A stretch of DNA of 64,000 nt, taken from positions 1-64,000 of the forward strand of contig MU839099.1 in the NCBI GenBank assembly GCA_030685235.1. Reading direction: 5' to 3'. Origin of the DNA: Copromyces sp. CBS 386.78. Lineage: Eukaryota; Ascomycota; Sordariomycetes; Sordariales; Sordariaceae. The notes under the pieces are model-generated. The model had not been told where the DNA came from. It made no database searches and saw only the letters and a list, made by a program, of their open reading frames with translations. The position numbers were made by a program, and so were the translations under genes. Within the stretch, counting starts at the first letter, position 1, and every line of letters begins with the position of its first letter. Positions 47,601 through 59,252 of the stretch are shown here, piece by piece.

Positions 47601-49250
47601 ACTTCTTACTCCGTTTAATAAGCAACTATAATAACAAATCTATTAATAATATTATTCTAAACAATTATAAAACTTCTATTTTTCTTTAAAAGGTAATTTC
47701 TTACCTTATAAACCCCGCTTACAGGTAATAAACTCCCGGTATTAAAAAAAACTTTTATAAAGTATTTGCAAAATATTAGGTAATTAGTAACGGCGTTACT
47801 AAATAGCGTAATAAGGTTATTATCGACCCTTATGATAAAGAATTTTAATTCGTTCTAATTAATTGTTAATACAATTCCCTTAATATAAAGTACTTTAATT
47901 ACAATACAATTTATAACCTTCTTCAACGCGATTTCTACTAAGAGGGAATAATTTACAATATTAAAATCTTCTATAAAAATTATCTCCCCTATATTAAAAT
48001 AAAATTTTTAAAATAAAAATCCGCTAATTTACTTAAACCTTCTAAAATTTCGCTCGCCCTATAAAAAAATATCTCTATTAATTATATTACTCTACTACTT
48101 CTAAATATTTATTTCGGCCAAACTTTCAAATATATTATTATCGTCGTTAATTAATTAATTAAAATACATTACTATATCTTAATAATAATTTTAAAAATTA
48201 AAATATTAATTAATTATTTTATTAACTAAATATATTACCTTTATAATTTACTAAATACAATCTTTTTTAATCGTAGTACGCAATTCGTTTTATATTTTTA
48301 AAATATTCTATATAAGCGGTTTACCGTTATTTACAAACTAACCTCCGCTTTCTACCCTTAAACTAACGTTCAAACCGAATGTATTAATATAAAAATAAAA
48401 TAATTCTTCCGTCTTTATATTAATTAAATATAAATTAATTAAATTAAATAGCTACCCTTCATTAAATTTGTAAATAATAACGTAACCTTCTTATCGACTA
48501 ATATCTCTCCCTTCTTCGCTAATTATAATTTTTATCCTCGAATAAGTACCGAACTACGTACCCTACTATACTTAAATTTATTACCCGCTTAATTAAAAGA
48601 ATATTATAAAGTTAACGAACTAACTAACCGTTTCTAAACGATTTAGGACTTTATATCCTAATAAATAAAATACACCCAAATATAATATAAAAATAATATT
48701 AATTATTACCGAATCGACTCGCTCAAATATAAAGAAAGGGATTTAATACTCTTTAATACAACTAACTTTACTAACGGTTAACTAATATTAAAATTCTACC
48801 CCCATTAGGAAGGACTATTTAAAATTATATAAATAGAATTTTATACAATATACCTCGCCCTACCTTCGAATATAAAATACGCCCCTATTTTTTACGTCTT
48901 AATAATTTAACCCTAAATCGGCAAAAGCCTACTTAGCTAAAATACTTTAATAAATATTAAAGTAAATAACGGTAGAATTATAATCTATATAAATAATTAC
49001 GAAGAATATATTAAGTAGGATTTCTAAAAGTTTATTAACTATACCTAATTAAATAATAATACCTATTAATATTATTATATATAATAGAAAAACAATTATT
49101 AACTAATTTAGGAACCTAAAACTAATATTATTAACTACAAAGAAATAATCCTATACTTTTATAAAAAGAATCCTAATAAGCTAATACCTCCCGAAATTCA
49201 ATAATAGCCCGAATATATTAACCTTACCCTAGTACCCAAACCCGTACCCA
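44650..49250 (+). pseudogene. Ty3/gypsy chromovirus-type pol relic
   Basis: Plus-strand coding relic in gypsy order. A protease-like start comes at about 44.7-45.2 kb (LVILGYL just before). Reverse transcriptase is at about 46.35-46.8 kb (LGGRIRIYVNYYNINNIT, KLNIIATFNYIRIKEG, and the YLDD-type catalytic site eroded to YFNNVLIYSDN). RNase H is at about 47.1-47.4 kb (YFSSKYTA, IYNKELFTIIKVLKE). Integrase is at about 47.95-48.6 kb (STQFVLYFLK, with the aspartate region before it), and a C-terminal chromodomain at about 49.0-49.2 kb (EPKTNINNYKEII). Catalytic Asp codons GAT/GAC are partly changed to Asn AAT, and Trp codons to stops. In chromoviruses the chromodomain targets integration to heterochromatin. 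Confidence 0.8.
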
Positions 49251-49289
49251 CTCCCGAACCCTCCGAGTATTTTAATAAGGAGATTTATA

Positions 49290-49531
49290 TATATATATAT
49301 CACGGGTAGAGGGCGAGAGGTTGAGTGTAGATGTAAGATATGCGTAATTGCACGAGGAGAGGAAAGGAAGAGAAGTGCAAAGGTGCGCTCGGGAGATAGG
49401 CTTTTATAGGACTCGAGCTATAAACCCTAGTAGGTCCATAGCGGGAGGCCGCAGCTAATCAACCGAAATAGTAACAGTAGTCTCAGAGAGCTACTATTAC
49501 CAGCACATACAACACAGGCTAACCCTATAAC
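49290..49531. repeat. LTR-like GC island, right end of insertion
   Basis: Well-preserved 240-bp stretch after an (AT)n run and before the resumed copia sequence. It ends CCCTATAACA-like and follows the gypsy chromodomain, as a 3' LTR would. Yet its reverse complement carries TATAAAAGCC, then CTTCCTTTCCTCTCCT and CATATCTTAC, colinear with the island at 31.17-31.27 kb. The two ends are therefore inverted to each other. On the plus strand it also contains a TATAAA at about 49,421. Confidence 0.45.
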
Positions 49532-49540
49532 AATATACCC

Positions 49541-49805
49541 CCTAAATATCGAAAGTATTATACAGTATTTAAGTTATTTAAGGCCTTTTATAATCTACAA
49601 TATATTTTTTTATTCTAATAACGAGAATTTAATAGTACGTTTAAAAATATAGGATTTAAATTATTATACGAAGATCTATATATCCTTAAACGTAATAGGA
49701 TTTTAATCTTCTACTATATTAATAATATTATATTTACCTTTAATTAAAAATTATATAATAAGGTTAATTAAGTAATAAAGCATTTAGAAGAGAAGTATAA
49801 ATTTA
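49541..49805 (+). pseudogene. Copia reverse transcriptase relic, part 1
   Basis: Coding text resumes with PPKYRK...VFKLFKAFYNLQ, which matches the copia reverse-transcriptase segment PPGY...LxKALYGLKQ. It then reaches the eroded YVDD region and KYKF. It is interrupted at 49806 by the inverted-repeat element and continues at 50644. Confidence 0.7.
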
Positions 49806-50643
49806 GAGAAAGTCTTTTCGGACAGTCGAAAATATCTTCCCACACAATCGCCCCACCCACTTACACCCTTCCCGCGCGCTAATATACCCCAAAATCGTTG
49901 AGCCAATTAAATCGCTCGCATCCATTTAAGTCTCCACACTCAACTTGGCAGCGGTATTCTTTCATAGATTTCACACTAGAAATTTGGGTATTATATTCTT
50001 TTATAGAATATTACGTGCCCAGCCTAAATGTGCGCCTAGATCTATACTTAAATCTATACCCAAATTTATACTTAGATTAACTACTTTATAGCGTACTTTC
50101 TAGGGCACTTAGCGGTACGGTCGTATATCGTACGGCTATTACGGCTGTTAGCGATTGTTACAACTATTAATAATTGTTACGGCTATTAGCGATTGGCTAT
50201 TAGCGATTATTACGGTTATTAATAACTGTTACGGCTATTAGCAATTGGCTATTAGCGATTGTTACAGTTGTTATAGCTATTACGGCTATTATAGCTATTA
50301 CGGCTATTAGTAACTATTACGGCTATTAGCGATTGTTACAGCTATTAGCGATTGTCATAGCTATCATAGCTATCACGGCTGTCACGGCTGTTACGGCTGT
50401 TACGACTATTACGGCTGCCAGCGATACGTGTGCAGGGGTGATGTGTAATAAGCTGTAATCTGGGGGCTTGGCGGGCGCGGTACGGTTTGCTAACGCTAAG
50501 AATAGGAGCGTGGAGACTTAGAATGGATGCGAGCGATTTAATTAGTTCAAAAGATTTTGGAGTGTATTAGCGTGCCTTGGCGCGCGGGAAGGGTGGGGCG
50601 ACTATGTGGGAAGACATTTTCGACTGTCCGAAAAGACTTTCTC
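49806..50643. mobile_element. 838-bp non-autonomous DNA transposon with long TIRs
   Basis: Starts GAGAAAGTCTTTTCGGACAG and ends with the exact reverse complement. The inverted similarity extends about 140 bp (49806-49950 against 50500-50643), including TCTTCCCACA, CGCCCCACCC, CTTCCCGCGCGC and AATCGCTCGCATCCATT blocks, with small indels. The inside holds no protein-coding sequence, only AT-rich DNA and a minisatellite. Flanks read AAATTTAG on the left and AAATTTAT on the right of the element, consistent with a 7-8 bp duplication, so a hAT-like non-autonomous element is possible. It sits in the copia reverse transcriptase, whose frame continues on both sides. Confidence 0.8.
50131..50425. repeat. 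Degenerate minisatellite inside the DNA element
   Basis: Units of TTACGGCTATTAGCGATTG and shortened forms (TTACGGCTG, TATAGCTATTACGG, TTAGCGATTGG) repeat about 15-20 times over 300 bp. It fills the right-centre of the 838-bp element. Confidence 0.85.
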
Positions 50644-50945
50644 AAAATTTATAAAAGGTAATAATTTCTAGTGGTTTCTAAGTATCGAAATTATTCGAAA
50701 TTGAGAAGTAGGACTAATTTAATTATTTTAACGAGAATATATTTATAAGATTACTAAATTTATTAAGAATCCTTATACCTTCGCTTTTATTCTAATGAGT
50801 AACGAAGAGTTTCTGCCTTACGATAGTATAGTTATTTTTAATGAAATATAGGATTATTAAGTTATTATCGGATTAATAATATATATTATAATAATTACCT
50901 GAATAGATATTGCCTTTATAGCCAGCCGTTTAATTCATTATAATT
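50644..50945 (+). pseudogene. Copia reverse transcriptase relic, part 2
   Basis: Continues the copia frame with VVSKYRNYSK-like WFLGI region and then IDIAFIASRL, the RPDIAFxxSRL motif between reverse transcriptase and RNase H. It is cut at 50945/50950 by the gypsy insertion and continues at 59253. Confidence 0.65.
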
Positions 50946-50950
50946 ATAAT
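50946..50950. repeat. Target-site duplication ATAAT (left)
   Basis: ATAAT immediately before the left 273-bp LTR and again at 59248-59252 after the right LTR. Confidence 0.75.
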
Positions 50951-51223
50951 TAATACGGATCATTTCATGTATATGTAGTATCTAGACTATAGGTAGCAAT
51001 TAATATAACACGGGATACGCTGCCCTACCTCTATAGCCAAGGCTACAAGGCAGGAAAACAATAAGATAAAAAAAGTAGGTTAGCCTACGAAGGATATTTA
51101 TCCTTCGTAGCACGACTATACCTCTTTTTGATTCTTAATCCTATATTACACTTTATATAGGAATATAATACTTTTATATATCAATTATAAGGTTATTCTT
51201 TAAAGCAAAGGCATTCCATATTA
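50951..51223 (+). repeat. Left LTR of the 8.3 kb gypsy element
   Basis: 273 bp, equal in length to the right LTR. It contains a conserved hairpin-like CTACGAAGGATAT...ATCCTTCGTAG and an internal TTTATATAGG TATA-like motif. Differences from the right copy are transitions in both directions. Confidence 0.85.
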
Positions 51224-51299
51224 TATAGTAGCTACAATCAGAATAATCTAATCACCTTTTTATTTCTTCTTCTATCGATTGAACCGTAGTAAATTACGT

Positions 51300-54200
51300 A
51301 AAAAACCTATAATCCAATTAATCTAGAAAGTGTTACAACGTAATTAAATAGTAGTAAGTTACTTCGCTCCCCCCTCTAAATAACCTATTACTATCTAATC
51401 GAATTATAGTAGATTATAGCGACATACTTCCCTTAATACCGTTAATTAACCGAATCGTAATAGGCTAAACAATAAATACCCCGCCTAACGAATTCTCATT
51501 CTTACGCGATTTTACTACTTAAAACCGAAGTTCTTACAATCGCTAAATTTATAGTAGGCGACTTACGAAATACTTTCAACGCAAAAAATTTCCCCCCGCT
51601 TCCGAATTTAAGTAAGAAATCGGGTATTTTTATTTTTTATATCTATACTCCTCTACCTCCTATACAAGCGCTAACAACCTAAAAAACCGCTTATTATAGC
51701 GTTTCGAAACGAATAATACGACGAATTACAATTGGATATCGGTATAACTCCGTTATTTAAACGAATTATAACGCTACGCGACCTTCGAACTCTAATATAA
51801 AATATATATTCCTACTCCGTTAACGAATATAATAATTGCAAAACGAAAATTATAAACCTACCTTTAAAAGAATAGTAGCCAGTCGATTGAAAAACTATAC
51901 GAATATAATTTATAAAACTTCCGTTATTAAAAACCCCTAAGCGAATTAATAATAATACCGAAACTATATACTATATAATCGCAAAAATTAACCGTAACGC
52001 TTAGTAATAGGACGAATAATATCGTAGAATTAATTACAATATAAACCAATTCCGCATTAAAATAAACGAAATTACTAGTCGTATAAGAAGAATCGAAGAA
52101 ACCGTTAACGATTTTATTAAAATAAATAACTAAAAGTATTAAAAGTTAGAAATTAAATTAAAAATAATAGATTACGCTATAGGCGGCGCCTTTAATTGTA
52201 TTATAATAAAGATAAATTAAATTAAATTATTAGCTATCGCACTCCTGTATACTCTCCCGCCTACCTCTTAATTCCCTACAATAATTTAGTAGAAACCATC
52301 TATAATACTATAACCTATTTAATACAATTATTAAAATACAATATTTATCAATCATATTAAAAGCTACCTAATTACCTAAACTCGCTATAAACTTCCCCTT
52401 ATCGTTATAATTCAATCTTCGAACAATATAATAATAATAATTCCGGCCAACCTTTCGAAAATTCTAAAAATATAATAATTTATCGAAATAAAGATACCGT
52501 ACGAAAATTCCCTTAAATTTCGTTTAATTACTTCTCCGGATTTTCTAATACTATAGAACGAAACCCTTTATCCCTAATAATTATTAGCTTCCCCCCGGGT
52601 AAGAGTTTAAAGCCTAATAACTATAAATCCCTTTAAGCTAAAGAAGGCTCTACTATACTACTTTCGAAATCGAAGCCTTTACTATTACTAAATAATTTAA
52701 TTATATTAACCTTTAAGGGTACGGTAAGTAATACGAATAAAGTTTCCAACTATAACGTTATTATATTTCTATACCGTAATCGGTATTAAATCCCTCAACT
52801 AAATTTAAAAAACCCGATTATTAATTTTACTAATCCTAAAATTATAAACCCGGCCCCCCTCCATACTATAAATATTTTAACCTTTATAATAGAAATCCCA
52901 ATAATCACTAAACTATTTACGCCAAAAAATCTCGGTATAAATTTCTATATTATATTTAATAGTAAATTTTATAATAAATTATACCTAACGGTTTAAAATA
53001 TAGAATATAACCTAACCTTAGTACCTCTAATCCCTTTAATAATTTAACGCTAGGTAAACGAATATTCTAACGTCTATATACCCAGAAAATATAAATACTT
53101 AATTAATAAAACATCTACCCCGCTCGTAGCCCCGCCTAGAAGTCCCCCTTTAATCTTACTAAGAAGTCCCCTTCGAAGAAGTATAAAAGGCTTCAGCGAC
53201 CCTAACAATAATAATAATAATAACAACGACTCCGACTTCGGTTACAGATATAACCTATTTCGTTACCCTTTTAATAAGGAACGTTTACAACGCAAATTTA
53301 TAACGGATCCCTACGGTTCTAATACTAAATTAAAACGAAAAAATATCGGGCAATTTCACCCTTATTAAAAAGACCCTAACGACTTCAATATAATTATTAA
53401 TAGCCGAAACCTTATCTATACCAACGTTTTCTCGTTCGCAAATCGATTAAAATCCTTTACCAAAGACGAAGCAACCGCCAGATTAACCGAACGCCAATTA
53501 ATCTCTATATTTTAAATACTTTTAAATAATCCCACTATATAATAATAGAGTAATAAAATCCCGTTCGAAATTAAACGTACTCTACGCCGAAATTTATTAA
53601 AAGATTTAATTAACGCCCTCATTAAAAAATAGGCGCCCGATGCCGCTATCGCAATAAAGAAATTCAACGAAGGAATAATCACCCTTAAGGAGATCGTAAG
53701 CAACGAAAATATACTATCCGATTTCTTCTAAAAGTAATTATATTATACTTATATAATAGGTATTCTCGGTAAAGAAATAGGAAATTAAAAAAGTATAATA
53801 ATATAAATCTAGTCCAAAATAGATCTATATATCCAAACCTATATTAAAACACTATATATAAACGATACTATAACAAAATACTTAAAAGAGGTTAACGAAA
53901 TAAAAGCTATCCTTATATCCGCCGCGGCGAAAAAGTATCCGTATATTAAATACATTATATACTCGTTAAGAAAGGATACCGATAAAAAAAATAATAAGAA
54001 AGAAAACGAATTAATATTAATTAAACTATTTAAAAAAATCTAATTCGACCTTAAGAAGATAAATAGCCAACGCAATTATAATTAGAAAAATTATAACTAA
54101 TATAAAATAAATAAAATCCATTTTATTAATAATAATAACGTAAGCGAAACCGAAATAATATTTAACGCGTTAATAACTTCTAATATAAAAAACGAAATTG

Positions 54201-55300
54201 TTAATATTATATATAATACCGCCCTAACGTACTATAAATATTATAATATATTCAACTCTAATGTCGAAGTAAAAAGGTACTTACAACGCTACAAACTAAA
54301 TAAGAGGGCGCAAGTAGAGGCTATAATCCTTAAGCCTATATAAGATACTTATATCTACTATAATTACTACACTACTTTTCGGAACGCCTTATTTCGTTAT
54401 ATAAAATATTATAAGAAAGTGAAAAACAGCATTATTAATAGAATACCACTCGACCTATCGCACTTCGTAAATAACAATAAAGAATTAGAACCCGAATTAT
54501 ACGATATTATAAAAGTATAATTTTTAAATAAATAAAATATTAAAAACGGGCCGCTCTTTAATTACACCTATTTACACATTAAAATTAAGGGTAATCCCCA
54601 ATTTCTAAGTACGGAGGTTTATATTAATCCCAGCGCCAGCAAATCTATAATTAATTACGAATTCTTATAAATATTCAACTATATAATTAAACGGAAATAA
54701 ACCTATAGGGTTAAGGGTATCGGCGGTTTATAAATAATTAATAAATAAGTAACCTTCTATATTTATTTAATTAATAATAAGGACAATAAACCTATTTTAA
54801 TAAAAATAATCAAGTCCGCTTAAGTAATAAATAACTTCTTTACTAAAATATTATTAACTAACGATTTTATAAATACTAAATAAAGCCGTATCGACTATAT
54901 AATTAAAATTGTACGCTTTAATATAATAAAAGGATTTACCATCCCCTTTTTAATAGACTATTAATATATCCCTTATATTCGTAAAATTACAACTTTAAAG
55001 CGAATAACCCTTTTCCTAAAGTAATAAATCTATTTACTAATAAATTATAAACCCTTACCTAAAAGAAGGAACTTTATATTTAATATAAAATATACTCTAA
55101 CAACTAATATAATTATTAATATAAAGATACTTATAGTAATATTCGTTAAGAATAATACCGAAAGTACGGCCACAATTAATAAACGTTTTAATATTAGGAC
55201 TATTACCGAAAACGTTAAAAGGGCTTACTTTCGTACTTTATAAAAAGGGGTCTAATGAACGGTAGCTATAAATTAAATAATAATAGCCGTAGAACCTTTT
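51300..55300 (+). pseudogene. Gypsy gag/protease relic
   Basis: Stop-riddled plus-strand coding text between the left LTR and the reverse transcriptase. Motifs are too eroded for confident domain calls. The position before the polymerase and Lys/Asn-rich composition fit Gag and protease. Confidence 0.45.
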
Positions 55301-55949
55301 TTTAATAACGGACGAATTATCCCCGCTATAATTAACCGTTTCCTAGCCGTACTACTAAGGGGGGAATTCGAACTTAGCCCCTTTATACAATTAATTACCA
55401 AAAGTATAAATCTAATTTCAATTACGAACGTTTATTATTTCAAAAACCTTTTAACGTAAGAAACCGCCCGAAAAGAAGTTAAGGCCGTAACGGAACAGGC
55501 CCCCTCTAATAAACTACTTACGCCCCGCAATCCCGAAGCGCCTTATTACTTACAATTTAATAGTATTACCGAAAAGAAACCATATATCCCAAAAAAACAT
55601 TCTACTTTAAACATCTATATAAATAGGGACGTCCCTAATACAATTTTACCATAAAGGGTCCACGTCTACGGAAACTATATTAAAAAATAATTATACGAAT
55701 TTATAAATTTAATCTATAAATACGAAAATATATAGGAAGAAGGTAAAATAATAGAAATTAAAGAGGCCGATATAATAAAAATACCGTTCGTCGAAGGATA
55801 GTAGAATTAAAAAATCAATACGAAGATAAATCTATTAAATAAGAAAGATTAGATAATAGTCGACGAAATCTTCAATAAATTTCACGCCTAAAGTAAAATA
55901 AAATAGTATAAAAAAGCTACCCCTTTCGCCCATCCGGTCTTTATAGTAT

Positions 55950-58870
55950 AAAAAGCCGTAAAGGGTAAAATAAAAGGCCAGCCTATTATCGACTTATACA
56001 CCCTCAATAAAGTAATAATCCCCGATAACTACCCTCTACCCCTACAATTTAAAGTTATCATACGGTTACAAAGAAAAAAATTCATTACAATCATCGACGC
56101 CGTATCCTTCTTCTACTAATTCGGGGTCTAACCGCCTCACTACAACCGCCTCACCCTAATAAACTACCGGGGGTTAAAAATTCCCACCGTTATTCTTATA
56201 AAATTTCGAAACTTTCCGGCATATATATAATATTTTATAAATAAATTACTAGCGCTTTATAAAAAATATTACCAAATTTTCATTAACAATATAGTTATTA
56301 CTTCGGACACGTTAAAAGATTACTTTAAATATTTGAAAACTATTTTTAAACTCTTTACTACCAAAAGCATCTCTATCTCCCTTAAGAAATCCTATTTAGG
56401 CTACCCCAATATTAAATTCCTAGGATTTAAAATTAACGTATTAAAACTTACGACTACCGCAAAATATATTACCACTCTAAAGAACCTCATATTTCTAGAC
56501 CAACTAAAAGCGTTCGAATACTATATCAGGAATTCTAAATTCCTACAACACCTAATACTATACTATATACAATTAACAAAACCTTTACAAACCTACAAAA
56601 TCGCTCTCCTCGCTAAAGGAAAGGAGTTCGGTAAAGTAATAACTAATAATATTAGCAAATATAACTATTATTACGTATTAATTAAATTCGAACCGATAAT
56701 AACGGAATTCGAATCTTTCCAGGCCCTCTAAAAAGCCCTCTACAATACAAACGATAATAAAAAACCTAATATCCTCTACTATTATAACCCCAATAAGCGG
56801 CTATTTATATAAATAAATAGTTTAATTAAACAAGGATTTAAAATTATAATATTTCACCTAAAAAATAAATACGAATAATAATTAAATATTTAAATCCTAA
56901 CTAACTAAATCCTTCCAATTATATTTCTTAATAAATATTTTACTAAAGCAAAAATAAAGTACAGGCTATCCGAATTAGAAGTAACCTACTTAATATAAAT
57001 AGTACGTCGACTACATACTACTATCTATTCAGCTAACCAACCAATTATTATCCTCACCGACTATTTAATAACTAAAAATATTATCGAATAAACTAACCTT
57101 AAGACATCCTTAACCGATCGAACTAATAGACGGCTTATTAACGTATTTATCTACTTATTATAATACAACCTACAAATTTTCTATATTCTAAAGAAACTCA
57201 ATTTCGTACTAAATACCCTCAACTACTTACAGATAATTAACAACAAAAATATAAACCCAAATAAGGAACCTACCCTCGACAACCTATAGAAAAACGACGA
57301 AACTTACCCAACCTTAAACCAACTATTATTAATAGCGGAGGCTAAACTAAACGAATCCTTCCGTATAAAATTCGTCGAAAGTTATAAAACCAATAAAAAA
57401 TTTATTAAAGTATTAAAGGACCTAAAAGAAATTACCGAAGACGGTAGCACGCTTTACCGCCCCGGGTACCCATTTATTATCGATAACTAAAGCTAACTAA
57501 TATACTACAAACAACTAGACAATTCTAAAGTACTATATATACCCTTTAATTACATTAAACAAATATTATAATTAATCTACAATAACAAATATCATTTTAA
57601 TAAACAACGTATAATATACAACTTACGTAATCTAACCATCCCATATAAAACAAATTTAGTAAAAAAATACTTTAATTATTACTTAGAATACTAATTAAAC
57701 TAAACTAATTATAATCTACCCAACAGCAATTACTAAATAATCCGTCTAAAACACTCTCTACCTATAAATATTATAATAATTAATTTTATTATCGGCTTAT
57801 TAAAGGTCTCCATAAAGGATTCCCTATAGAAATTCGAAAACTATAATATTTTTAATACCCTAATACCTATAATTGATAAAACTACTAAATAATCCCTACT
57901 TATCCTAAAATACTCTTCGTATACCGTAGAAGAATAAAGTATAATATTAATAAAATAATTTATTTTGAACGATTAAGGAATACTTAAAAGTATTATTTCG
58001 GATAAGGATCGCAAATTCATATTAGAATTATAAATTAGTATATAGAAAGTATAGGGTATTAGATTATTAATAACTATAATATATTATCCCCAAGGCGATA
58101 GACTATCTAAACGTAAAAACTAGACCGTTGAAATTGTAATCCGCTTCTATTATTTTATATTTCTAAATTCCAATTAGCTAGAAATCCTCCCTATCCTACA
58201 ATAGAATTTAAATAATATTTTTACTTAACTAGCAAATATATTACTATACAAATAATTATATAACTTCAAATTACCCGGACTACTAAATACTCTATTTTCT
58301 ACCGAATATAATCCCGAAATACCAATTATTAAAGAATATTTACAATAAAATACTATTCTAACTATAGACTTTACTACTACCAACGCTAAAAGGCGATATA
58401 ATAATTATTATTGGAATATCTACTTTAAAATAGGAAATAAAATCTTCTTCCGCTTACATTACGGCTATTACTACCCCGGTACTCTATCCCGTAAACTATT
58501 ATAATAATATTCCGGACCGTATAAAGTATTCAAAAAAATTAGTAACCTCGTTTATCGGCTAGAATTCTCAAAAAGTATAAAAATCTATCCTATTATTTCA
58601 ATAGCGTACCTTTTACTAATATTAAATAAAAAGGATATATTCAACCGAAATCTGCCTCCCCCGGGTCCCGTAGAGGATTCTTAATACGAAAATAAATATA
58701 AAGTAGAAATAGTTCTAAAGGACAAAGAAGTACAAAGAAAAACAAAGTATTTAATTAAATAGAAGGGATAAGAATATTAATATAACTACTAAATAATAGA
58801 AGTAAATTTAAATAATTGCCCCGACTTATTAATAGAATACTAGGAACGTTACAGACTTCGCTCCGGATAG
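55950..58870 (+). pseudogene. Gypsy pol relic: RT, RNase H, integrase, chromodomain
   Basis: Recognisable pieces in order: LNKVIIPDNYPLPL (about 56.01 kb), ITIIDAVSFFY, FRNFPAYIQYF and INNIVITSDT (FVDDIVI mutated Asp to Asn) of reverse transcriptase. An open stretch at 56333-56731 follows with ISLKKSYLGYPNIKFLG, the RT thumb/connection. SELEVTYLI*IVRRLHTTIYSA and ILTDY are RNase H. Integrase text runs to about 58.4 kb, then KYLIK*KG*EY and VNLNNCPDLLIEY, a chromodomain with both Trp codons turned to stops. The 132-codon open stretch is fortuitous survival, not a gene. Confidence 0.75.
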
Positions 58871-58974
58871 AAACGTAGTCGCGGTCGCCTAAAGGGTACA
58901 GGAAAGAAAGTATAAAATTCTCTTAAGGATACTCTACTAAGGATAGTAGTTTTTTCTCTTAGTAAGCTGGGACT

Positions 58975-59247
58975 TAATACGGATTATTTTATATATATAT
59001 AGTATTTAGACTATAGGTAATAATTAATATAATACAGGATACGCTACCCTGCCTCTATAACTAAGGTTGTAAAGTAAAAAAGCGATAAAATAAGAAAAGT
59101 AGGTTAGTCTACGAAGGATATCCATCCTTCGTAGCACGATTGTACCTCTTTCTAATTCTTAATCCTACATCACGCTTTACACAGGAATATAATGCTTTTA
59201 CACGTTAATTGCAAGGTTGTTCTTTGAAGCAAAGGCATTCCATATCA
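58975..59247 (+). repeat. Right LTR of the 8.3 kb gypsy element
   Basis: 273-bp direct copy of the LTR at 50951-51223, preceded by a purine-rich GTAAGCTGGGA polypurine-type tract and followed by ATAAT. Confidence 0.85.
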
Positions 59248-59252
59248 ATAAT

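Larger units (their letters stand above)
31094..49531. mobile_element. 18.4 kb composite insertion inside copia
   Basis: Everything between the copia integrase fragment and the resumed copia reverse transcriptase. The 9-mer AATATACCC lies at both junctions (31085-31093 and 49532-49540), which could be a target duplication or microhomology. The insert holds a gag-like relic (31.5-33.2 kb), unresolved AT-rich DNA, a Helitron Rep-helicase (38.5-42.8 kb) and a chromodomain gypsy pol (44.65-49.25 kb). GC-richer promoter-like islands sit at each end, in inverted orientation to each other. It is probably several elements nested together rather than one. Confidence 0.5.
50951..59247 (+). mobile_element. 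Complete 8.3 kb Ty3/gypsy element, RIP-inactivated
   Basis: Two direct 273-bp LTRs (50951-51223 and 58975-59247) start TAATACGG and end CCATATTA/CCATATCA (TGATACGG...CCATATCA before RIP). They are flanked by ATAAT on both sides. Plus-strand coding relics follow gypsy order: Gag and protease-like text 51.3-55.3 kb, reverse transcriptase about 55.95-56.74 kb, RNase H about 56.74-57.2 kb, integrase about 57.45-58.4 kb, chromodomain about 58.74-58.87 kb. It is inserted into the RNase H end of the copia element, whose frame resumes at 59253. This is the best-delimited transposon in the window. Confidence 0.85.

Noticed and set aside
50131..50425. CRISPR-like repeat array
   Set aside because: Units are contiguous and degenerate without unique spacers, and the genome is fungal; it is a minisatellite inside a DNA transposon.
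56333..56731. 132-codon open frame
   Set aside because: It is recognisable reverse-transcriptase sequence of a dead gypsy element with stops on both sides and mutated catalytic residues upstream.
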